Below are positions 25,247 through 37,200 of a DNA stretch of 64,000 bases, in pieces. The notes below the pieces were generated by a model. The model was not told the origin of the DNA. It did not search any database and saw only the letters and a list, made by a program, of their open reading frames with translations. The stretch's first letter is position 1, and every line of letters starts with the position of its first letter. The translations under genes and the position numbers were made by a program. The stretch is from JAAELZ01 sp965223465 (GTDB lineage Bacteria; Pseudomonadota; Gammaproteobacteria; Arenicellales; Poriferihabitantaceae): positions 2,666,001 through 2,730,000 of the forward strand of contig OZ245025.1 of the NCBI GenBank assembly GCA_965223465.1. Reading direction: 5' to 3'.

Positions 25247-28200
25247 CTATTTAGCTAAAGGTAATGCAGCTGTAGGCAAAGAGTGAGTTGTAATTACGAC
25301 GAATCTATATTTTTTAGACTTTTTCATTCCTTTAGCCAAAACACCAAAATAACCTCCCACTGACATATTCTCCGAGCCAGGCACCCAACGTAATGAAACC
25401 CTCTGAGGCCAATTCCTTGAACCTCCTTCCCTTGTTCTTTGCATAGGATATTCATCACACTGGTAAGAATTCGAGGGCTTCGGTAGAGCACAATCACCTT
25501 TATTTAGATACCAACTACCCTCTCTTTTCTTGTTTGGCATATAGTTAAGAACAAAAGTTCTTGGTCTTGTAGATTGAGCATCTCTAATATGATCTAGCAT
25601 ATTAGGATGGTTAAAGCCAACTAATAGAATATTAGCGCCCAAACTACATTTCTTTTTATTTTTCACACACCTTTTTAGTTCTCTTAATGCCGTTTTGCTA
25701 AAAACTCTTCCTGACACCATTAGTCCTACTGAAAGTGTTTTACCAATTGCCCTTCTTCCTATATTTATAGTAGCTGTTGTTGCTAATCTAGCAAATCCAC
25801 CTACACCTGACATTAACCCTCCCAGTGAAAAATTCCCACTCGGATCAACATTCCCTACAGGATCCACATTCGCGTACAAATACTTATGCAAAGTGATAGG
25901 GTCTTGGCTATTCCCCATCCAGGTATCCTGCTGGGTAAATCGGCCTATGTTCTGATCGTAATACCTTGCTCTCAGATAATATTGATCCAGATTGCCATCA
26001 TACTGCTCACCCGTATACAAATAATCATTCTCAGTGCTACCCGTTTCGTTTAGTTTCTCCCCAAACGCAGCATAGTTGTATGTGTCAGTAATATTGCCCG
26101 CTGCGTCACTCAGCGCACGGGCGCTGCCCAATCCATCATAATGATAAACGCTGGTGTCGCTGCCTCTGCGCTGGCTGATCAAATCATCCCCATAGGTATA
26201 ACTTACATCTGTGGCACCATCGGTGCGCTCTGAGAGGACCTGCGCATAATCCCGATTGCTATCGACCGTATACCAGGTCTGGGTATCCGCAGCCACATCA
26301 CGTTTGATTACCCGAATACCATCAGCGTTATACAAATAAACTGTCGTCTGCCCGGCTTGGCTGCTACCGACCATTTCATTTTTGGCATTGTAGGCGTAGG
26401 TAGTGGTATTACCGCCTTCGGATTCCGTTAAGGTATTACCATTGGCGTCATAGGTATACGCGGTCGTGCCTGCCTGAGTCAGCCTATCATTGGCGTCAAC
26501 GGTATAGGCAGTGGAAACACCGTTAATGGTCTCATAGGTTCGGTTCCCTACCTTGTCATAGGTATACGCAGCATTGTAATTACCATTGACCAGATCGGTG
26601 ATGTTTTCGGTGGTAAGACGATACAGCGTGTCATAGGTGTAAAGCGTCGTACGCCCGTTGTATTCACTTATCTGCATGCGTCGGCCCGTTGGCTCCAGGG
26701 TATAGCTGAACTGCTGCGTAATCGCATTGCTGCTGTCCCGACGCGTTAACGTGGTCAAGCGGTTCAGCGCATCATAAACATACGCATCCTGATTACCATT
26801 GGCATGATCAACCCCAGTTCGGTTACCCACCGCATCGTATTGGTAGGTCGTCTGGTTGGCATCTGGGTCTGTCACGCTTTGCATTCTGTTTAACGCGTCA
26901 TAACTGTAGCTGGTTAAGCGGGTCTCGCTAGCATCTGTTTGCGTTACGCTGAGTCGGTTGCCATTGGCAGCATAGACATAACTCAAACTCACTTCCTCTG
27001 CGCTACCGGCAAACTGGGTTTCACTGGCCAGCCGGTTCTGAGCATCATAGGTGTAGTTAGTGGTAATAGTGACCCCATTATCGGTTTTGACCACCTGTGT
27101 ACGATTACCCATCGCATCATAGACAAAGCTTTCGGTCATGCCATCTGCGTACGTAGATAGGGTGCGCCGATGATTCGTATCATAGCTATGCGTGGTGGTC
27201 TGGCCGTTGAAATCAGTTTGTGAAATCATATTGCCAACGGCATCATAAGCCATGGTCTCAACTTGTCCCATTGGCAAGGTACGGCTGATGATTCGACCCA
27301 AGTTATCATAGGCCCATTGGGTCACCCGTCCTTCTGCATCGGTCTGGCTGATTTTATTGCCCTGTTCGTCATAAGCATAAGCCGTTTCATTGCTCAATGC
27401 ATCGGTGACTTTTACCAACCGGCCTTTTGCATCATAGGCATATTGGGTAATCACACCCGCCTGATTGGTTTCACTTATCTTCCTGCCCAGCGCGTCGTAC
27501 GCTACCTGGATGCTAGTACCATCAGGGAAAATCGTTCTGGTGCGTCGGTCACTGCTATCATATTCATAACTCGTGGTCATGCTGCGCGCGTCGGTAAAAC
27601 TAGTTTGGTTACCCACCGCATCATAAACATAAGTGCTGATATTACCCAGCGCATCGGTCATGCTGGAACGCCGGCCGAGTGCATCGTAACCATAGCTGGT
27701 GCGATTGCCATTGGCATCAATTTCCGCACTGACCCTTCCCGCCAGATCATACTCTGTCCTGCTGCGTGGATTGTCCGTCAGATCACCCGGTGTGCTATCC
27801 GGTAATATCGTCTCGACCAATCGATTAGCTTTGTCGTAAGCAAAATACGTAGTATTCCCCAAGCGATCTGTTTCGCTGAGTTTGTTGTTTTCAGCGTCAT
27901 AGTTAGTTGTCTGGGTGCTGCCATCGGCAAAGACTATTCTGCTTTGATTACCGCGGCTATCGTATTCATACTCCGTACGATTGCCATTGGCATCGATCTC
28001 AGCACTTAGTTTATTAATCTCGTTGTACTCACTACGCGTAACATTACCCAGCGCATCGGTAGTTTGGATAAGGTTATTTCTATCGTCATACTCGTACGTA
28101 GTCGTCTGGGTGATCAAATCACCATTTTCATCCGTGCGCGTAGTGGTTTCAGTCAGCCTGTTGCCAACTTCATCCACTGTGTAGTCTGTACGAACGCCCA

Positions 28201-31200
28201 GTTCATCAATGATTGCTGTTACATACCCACTGGCGTTGTATTCGGTTCTGGTTTGATTGCCACCCACATCAGTAACACTGCTCACTAGCCCAAGATAGTT
28301 ATAGCCCATACCTATGGTTCCTGCTGGCACAGTCATGCTTGCGAGTGGCCCTGGAAAGAGCGGTGCTCCTCCTACTATAGTGTTTCTATAAAAAGTGGTA
28401 AGCGCTGATCGCCCAAGCACATCGGTTTCGGTATCAATACGATTGTAATGCTCGTAGGTACTACTCGAAGTATTCCCCAAGGCATCTGTTTCGGTCAGTT
28501 GATTGCCCAGGTTGTCATATGTCCAACTCGTTGTATTACCCAGCGCATCGGTTCGGCTGAGCTCATTACCATATGCATCGTAGGTATGCGTTATGGTTTC
28601 GCCCTCTGCATTGGTCTCGGCAACCACATCACCGCGTTCGTTATAGACGTAAACCATGGTATTACCCAGTCGATCCTGCACCGATTCTGTCCGACCGGTA
28701 ATATCATGGGTATATTCAATACGATTCCCGTCCGCATCAATATGCGCGCTTAGTCGGCCATCGTCGTCATACTCATTACGCGCAACCCGAACGCCGCGTG
28801 GATCAATAATATCTTCCAGATAATGCGGAAGATTAGGATTAGCAAGATAGGTAAAAGTCGTGACTTCATTCGCCAGATCACTCACCGCCACCAGATCACC
28901 ATTTTCATCATAGCTATAGCTGATTGATTTGCCATTGGGGCTGGTAATCCTAGTTATTCGATCCTGCGCATCGCGTACAAAAGAAACGGTGGGGCCAGCT
29001 GAATGGACTATTCCTTCCTTACTGATAGTGACGCGGTTTCCGCCCTCCGGCTCGAAGATTTCCTTCACGCCTTCAGTTTGATCAATGATTAATTCTCGAC
29101 CTTCTTTAGTCGTTAATTTATAAATCGTTGGGTCAACAGGACCCACACCAATATCCTGAATCGAGCCGTCTAGTAGCCGACCATATTTATTATTTAGCGC
29201 TTCAAGCTTGGCACCATTATCATCGCCCATGGCCTCAAATTCCAGATGTACATCCAGGATCGGCGTCACTGTATTGCATTCCGGCACCGCAACCGCTTTA
29301 AACTTCTTAACGTCCCCGTCTGGTAAAGTGACACTCACTATATTGTCAGTAGTGCTTTCGACACACACATCCGGGGTTAGACCGAGTGGGCCTTTGGGGT
29401 AGGTTCTAAGTAACCACGAATAGCCTGGCACTCGATTTTCATGAATACGTGTGTTTTCAAACCCCAGACTCCAGCCTTGCCCAAAATCCAGTGATTTATA
29501 TCTTTGACGCGTATCGTATGTTCGGGTTACCGTGATAGGGATACCCGCCGTATCCAAAGACAGATCTTCAAAGCTAATCGAAAAGTTACCTACTTTTAGA
29601 TCACCTTCGATAATGATGTTGATAGGGTGATGCGCGCTTTGCCCATTCTGATCCACAGCTTGAAGAATAAGGACATACTGACCATTGAGCAGTGTACTTG
29701 GGTCAAGCGTAACAAGGCCCTGATTGTCGACATTACTCGTACCTTCTGCAAGCACCAGAAAGTCGCTAGGCTCCGCGCCTCTTTCCTTTAATACGAGCTC
29801 CCAACTCGCTAGATTGGCGTCAGACACACTGCCAATAACCTCAACGGGTTGCGTAATGATCTGATCGTAGTCAATACTCGATATTTCTACGACAGGTGGA
29901 TCTAAATCACCATCTCTTACTCGAAAGCTATCGGTAATTGTATAAGTCTCATATGCATCGGATATGGTTACTACTACAGAATGATTGCCTGGCACTGCGG
30001 TGGTGTAATACCCCCTTAAATTGTACAAATTAAGTACCTCTGTACCATCAATAAGCGCCTCTGCAGTTACCGTACCTGTACCGTTGAGTGCGGTAACATC
30101 TATTAAAACTCGCTCGTCTGGGTCGACAATTTCAGGCGTCAATGTCAATGACCCGCTCAAACTTGGTAATTCGGGGCTGACAGTAACCTGATAAAGTCGT
30201 ACTGCCGTAAACTCGGCATCTGATACCACCAGCTCGACAGAGAATACGCCCACTTCTGTGGGTTGCCAGGTTATGATTCCATCCTGACTCACCGTCATTC
30301 CATCAGGTGCTGTATCCAGGCTATAACTTAGAACATCGTTATTTGCATCTCTGGCATCAACTTCGTAGCGGTATTCAAATCCTATTTTCCCAACTGTGTT
30401 TGGCGAACCGTAGAAGCGTGGCGGCACATTAGATAGCTCGATATTTAAATCATAGGTTTGCTCGGTAAATTTTCCACGCTCATCCGTTACCCGAATAGTT
30501 ACGCTATGCGTTCCTGCGTAAAACGAATTGTTTGGTACGTCCCACGTTACCAGACCCAACGTTGAATTCACTCTCAGTCCTGCTGGCCCATTTTCTACCG
30601 AGTAGCTTAGCTCATGCCCTTCTGCATCTGTTGCTGTGACCAAATACTGATAACCCGAATTGGTCATTCCACTAGTGACTGGCGTACTCGTTATAACTGG
30701 CGCCTGGTTGGTATTTAGCTCTACCGTAAGGGTAAATGTTGCCGTGTCTTCAAGCCCGTCACTACTGTAGGCTCGAACGGTAAAATCATGGCTGCCAAGC
30801 TGGTCTACGGTTGGTGTCCATTCCATCTGGCCATTATAGTAAACAATGCTCGCACCAGTTGGCGATGTTAAAAACTCATAGCTAATAGCCCGACCATCGG
30901 GATGTGCCGCTTCTATCTTGAACTGAAATAACTCACTATCGAAAAGCGTACTATTGGCCGGAACTTTGGTTATGGTCAACTCAGTATCTATGATAGTAAG
31001 TTCGTAGCGATATTCCACCACACCACCATATTGATCAAATGCTTCCAAAGCAATCTCATGCTGGCCTACAAGCAAGTCACTAATATTCCAACGAATTTGA
31101 CCATAAGCACTAATTGTCAAACCAGCGGGCCCTGAAAGTAATCGATACTGCACAGCATCCCCGTCAGGATCTGTAGCACGTACATTTGATAAGTAAAGCT

Positions 31201-34200
31201 GCCCCAAACGACCGTTTGTAACAGGCTCACTAATAATTTCAGGTGCTTGATTTTCGTAAACTGTGACGTTAAAAACCTGAGTGCTCGTTAATCCATAACG
31301 ATCATCCGCCATCACCTCAATTGCGTGCTCACCTAGTTGTCCACCACCGGGTGTCCAACGAAGCGTTCTACCTGAGAATGTCATGCCTTCTGGGCCACTC
31401 AGCAATGAATACGTAATGGCATCACCATCAGGATCGGTCGCATACATATTGTAGGTATAACTGTGGCCTGTGATTCCCCTTTCTGTTGGTGATGATGTAA
31501 ACCTAGGTGGTCGATTTTCGGTAACTGTTACAGTATAGCGCTGCTCAGCAACACCGCCTTTACGGTCATCCACACTAACTACCACTGCATGAGGTCCTAG
31601 CTGATCATTTCTTGGAGTCCAGTCAATACGCCTACCAGACAGTGTCATTCCATTGGGAAATGTTGTAAGCGAATAATAGAGTGGGTCAAGATCAGGGTCG
31701 ATTGCGCTTACATAATAAGAGTATCTGTGTGAATCGACGACACTAACAATTGGTGTCGATGTGAATTCGGGCGGTTGGTTCTCTCGAACGCTGAGAACGT
31801 AGCTTTGAGAAACAATAGCGCCATGTCGATCATCAACAGTAATTACAATTTCATGGTCGCCAACTTGATCTATGGTCGGTGTCCAGCGAATGTAGTTGCC
31901 TGATATAGTCATTCCTTCAGGACTAGTTTCGAGAGTGGTTATTAGGTAATCCCCATCGGGATCAGTAGCAGTAACGCGATAGGTATACACCGCTCCAACT
32001 CTGGCACTAAACCCTGGGGTAGAAGTAAACTCTGGCGCCTTATTTCCATCCACCAAGATGTCAAATGACTGGGTTGTAGTACCCCCATATTGATCATCAG
32101 CCTGCACGGTAACAGAAAATGTCGAACCGATGTGTTCCAGCAGCGGCGTCCAAGTCAGCCTACGGCCGGTTAGAACCATATCATCTGGGCCAGAAAGCAG
32201 GGTATAGATAAGGCTATCTCCGTCTGGATCGCTCCCAGTTAAACTATAAAGGTATTGCCTGCCTGCAAGAGCATCATAGGTTGGGGTACTGGTAATAACT
32301 GGTGGCTGATTGCTAGTTACTTCAATCAGAAATTCTTGCTGGTCTGCCGCACCAAATTGATCAACTGCCTCAACGGCCACTGCAACAACACTTCCTACGG
32401 GGCTGTCTGCAGTCCAACTTAAAACATTGCCGCTAACATTCATACCGACGGGCCCTGAGAGCAATCGGTATGAAACTCTATCCGAATCAGGATCTGATGC
32501 AGACATGATGTACCGATACAGATGATTTTCTGGTACCAGCAAATCAGGCTCGCTTGTAAATACAGGTGGCGGGTTAGGGGTTACGAATACATCAAAGCTT
32601 TGGGCACCCACAGCCCCTTCTGAATCGATTACTTCAAGTTGAATTGTGTGAGATACCAATGCCTCACTAGGTGTCCATAATATGGTTTGGTTATCAAGCA
32701 CCATACCAGGTGGCGCCGTAATTAGATTTAACGTAAATGGATCTCCATCTGGATCATTAACGATAACGTAGTACGAAAACTGGTGATACACATTTATCGA
32801 GTCTGCTGGTGTAGAGACAATAACAGGAGGTCTGTTGATATCACCAACTTCGATATTCCATTCATGAAGAATCTCTCCACCCCTGCCATCATTAACTGAC
32901 ACCTGGATGGAATGCACACCCACTTGGGACATGAGAGGGTTCCAGGATATCTCGCCCTCAGGAGTGATATTCATGCCATCCGGTGATCGCAGCAATAAGT
33001 AATCTAATTGATCACCATTTTCATCAGATGCAACAATTGGATAATAATACTCATCATCAAAATGCACCTGGGTAGAGGGAGTACTCAAAATAACTGGGGG
33101 ATAGTTTTCAACCCATGATTCGCATATATTTATTTCTTGAAACCCTAAAAACTCGCCGCCAGAATGAAAAGATACGACACAGTTGCCGGAACCGCCAATT
33201 GGAGTAACTAACTCGACAAAACCTGCAACCCCGCGACCTTCAAGTTCTACTGAATCCACATCGAAAGCAAGTTCTGCTGAGTCACATGATTCAACCTTGT
33301 GCGTTACATCTCTAGCAATTTGTTTGACACCATTTACTATCGCATCAGCTATTTCAGAACTGTCGCTTGATGTTTCAACTACTACACCATTAGTTTGTTC
33401 AGCCAATAAATCCATTTGTATTGATGCCCCTGGTGCTTTAACAGCCACCACCGATACTCCTGCATCTTGCAATACGCTTACAGTTTCACTAATTGTGGGA
33501 CCCGGATGATTTTCTGAATCATGGAACGATGCATCTGTGGTAATGGCTATTATTTTTGCTGCTCCCTCACGAAAACTTGCACCGTGCCCCACGGGAATAT
33601 CACCTGTTGACAACCCCAATGGCTCGATGTCTCGACCTACCCCAGAGACTAATTGGTAAAGTGCTTCTAACTGACTTTCTGGCCCGTCGCCTCCACCAAG
33701 TATTCGAATATCATTGATTTCAGATAACCAATACTCTCTAACTGGTGTGAGATCGCCGTTTAGCCTGTACGCATAATCAAACCCACCACCAAAACTACCT
33801 ATTGGATAGTCTGAGAACGTGGCCAAACAAAAGCGCGAATCTGGAATGCTCTTTTTTATCTCTTCAAATATCTCAGGCGCTTTATTTTTTATATTGCTTA
33901 TGTCGTCACCATAGCTTCCTGAAACATCAACCACCAAGCAAAAATCCAATGATTTTGGGAGTTCTGAAACAACAACATTTTTATAAATATCTGATAATGA
34001 TTGTGAATCTATGCGAACATATTTTGGTCCTATTGCCTCTTCCAAAGCATTGACCTCAATCTCCCAAGACTCCACTAATACTTCTGAATTGCTCGTGCTT
34101 GATATCTCTATAGACACTGGATGAATTCCTTCCTGCCCATCTTCTGGTGTCCAAGTAACAACGCCAAGACCGTTAACACCTAGTCCTGATGGTCCAGTTA

Positions 34201-37200
34201 ATATATTAAAACGCAAATCAGAACTAAGGCTAGATTGCTGTAATACCTCAAATTTATACTCTGTTCCTATAGTTGCTTTCTCAAAAGGCGTACATACAAC
34301 TGGAGGTATGGGTGTGTTGTCTACCGGCGTGACCTCTATTGATACCGTTGCGGTGTTTGAATCTACCTGACCATCATTGGCCACAAAGGTGAAGGTATCT
34401 GTACCCGTATAATCTGCATTCGGGGTGTACTGAAGGTTCGGCGCGTCTCCGCTTAGCACTCCATTCGCAGGCTGCGTGATTATCGTATAAGTCAACGCAT
34501 CTCCATCCGGATCACTGCCCGTCAGAATAATATCTACGGCTGTATCTTCTGGTGTGGTAACCGACTGATCGTCAGCAAGCGGCACATCATTAACCGGCGT
34601 GACTTCGATTGATACCGTTGCGGTGTTTGAATCCACCTGGCCATCATTGACCATAAACGTGAAGGTATCCGGACCGTTGTAATCCGCATTCGGGGTGTAC
34701 TGAAGGTTCGGCGCGTCTCCGCTTAGCACTCCATTCGCAGGCTGCGTGATTATCGTATAAGTCAACGCATCTCCATCAGGATCACTACCCGTTAGAACAA
34801 TATCAATTGGCGTATCTTCTGGTGTGGTAACCGACTGATCGTCAGCAAGCGGCGCATCATTAACCGGCGTGACTTCGATTGATACCGTTGCGGTGTTTGA
34901 ATCTACCTGGCCATCATTGACCATAAACGTGAAGGTATCTGGACCGTTGTAATCTACGTTCGGGGTGTACTGAAGGTTTGGCGCGTCTCCGCTTAGCACT
35001 CCATTCGCAGGCAGCGTAACGACTGTATAGGTCAACGAATCTCCATCAGGATCACTGCCTGTTAGAACAATATCAATTGGTGTATCTTCAGGTGTGGTAA
35101 CCGACTGATCGTCAGCGACCGGCGCATCATTAACCGGCGTGACTTCGATTGATACCGTTGCGGTGTTTGAATCCACCTGACCATCATTGACCATAAACGT
35201 GAAGGTATCCGGACCGTTGTAATCCGCATTCGGGGTGTACTGAAGGTTCGGCGCGTCTCCGCTTAGCACTCCATTCGCAGGCTGCGTGATTATCGTATAA
35301 GTCAACGCATCTCCATCAGGATCACTACCCGTCAGAACAATATCTACTGGTGTATCTTCAGGTGTGGTAACCGACTGATCGTCAGCAAGCGGCGCATCAT
35401 TAACCGGCGTGACTTCGATTGATACCGTCGCGGTGTTTGAATCTACCTGGCCATCATTGACCATAAACGTGAAGGTATCTATACCCGTGTAATCTACGTT
35501 CGGGGTGTACTGAAGGTTTGGCGCGTCTCCGGTTAGCACTCCATTCGCAGGCTGCGTGACCACCGTATAGGTAAGTGCATCTCCATCAGAATCACTGCCC
35601 GTCAGAACGATATCTACGGCTGTATCTTCAGGTGTCGTTACCGACTGATCGTCAGCGACCGGCGCATCATTAACCGGTGTGACTTCTATCGATACCGTCG
35701 CAGCACTGGAATCTACCTGGCCATCATTGACCATAAACGTGAAGGTATCCGGACCGTTGTAATCTGCATTCGGGGTGTACTGAAGGTTTGGCGCGTCTCC
35801 GCTTAGCACTCCATTCGCAGGCAGCGTAACGACTGTATAGGTCAACGAATCTCCATCAGGATCACTGCCCGTCAGAACAATATCTACGGCTGTATCTTCA
35901 GGTGTCGTTACCGACTGATCGTCAGCGACCGGCGCATCATTAACCGGTGTGACTTCTATCGATACCGTCGCAGCACTGGAATCTACCTGGCCATCATTGA
36001 CCATAAACGTGAAGGTATCTGTAGCCGTGTAATCTGCGTTCGGGGTGTACTGCAGTGTTGCACCATCTCCCGTCAAGGTGCCATGGGCTGGTTGCGTGAC
36101 CACCGTATAGGCCAGCGCATCTCCATCCGGATCACTGCCCGTCAGAACAATATCTACTGGTGTATCTTCAGGAGTCGTAACCGACTGATCATCCGCAAGT
36201 GGCGCATCATTAACCGGTATAACTTCAATTGTAACGGTTGCGGTATTTGAGTCACGTACACCATCTGTTACCTTAAAAGTCAGAGTGTCTGTGCCATAGT
36301 AACCAGTGTTCGGGATGTAAGTTATATCGCTACCGTCACCAACAATCTGGCCATTTAAGGGGATATCAATAATTTGATAAGTTAATAAATCGTTATCAAG
36401 ATCCCCAGCCACGAGTTGAATATCAACAGGCGTATTTTCCGGAGTAGTAAATGCTCCGTCCTCTGCGTAAGGGACTGCACAGCCCTCACCAGAAATATGT
36501 AGATTTGAACCGTTTAACTTGATCTGTTCTGCAAGCAAGCCACAAGTCAAATTAAGATCAGAGCCTGATGTTTCAATCCGTCCCTGTGGAGCCAGCATGA
36601 AACCAACCATAGTTGAACTAGAACCGGATAACTTGATTGCATCATCTCCTGAATATTGTGTAAAAAATAATACACCATCAGTAAAAGCCATCAACTCACT
36701 TTGATCAGAACCCGACACCTCAATTTTCCCAGTTGATACAATAGTGATCTGGCCTGTTAGATTTGAGGCGTTGAACACTACATCGCAGGGAACCCAATAC
36801 AAGCCTGGTTCAAGCTCAGTACCCTGAACATCTCTCTCCCATTTTCCATTCTGATTACACGTTGTACTTTCATCGAAATAGTTGTCACCAGCTGCAAGTG
36901 CGGCACGTCCTCCTGGTTGGTAAGCGATAACCTCATGATTGAAAGGCCAAGCAGACGAACTAACCTTGACGGGTGAAGAGCTGAAGTAATTGTTCCCACC
37001 ACCATTTTCAAACTTCGTAACCCAATGCGTCGCTCCATTAATTATGTTATCTGAACCGCCTAGTTTTATACCACCATTACTGTGAACCAAACCATCGGCT
37101 CTAGTTTCACTACCTGACCATTCCAGCACGTCGTCAGAATCTCCATGGGCCCATAAAGTCACAGAATCGTAGGCATGCGTTTGAGATGAAATTAAAAACA

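Noticed and set aside
26939..34053. Many plus-strand frames opposite the Rhs gene
   Set aside because: They are shadows of a repetitive coding sequence; the minus-strand domains are unambiguous.
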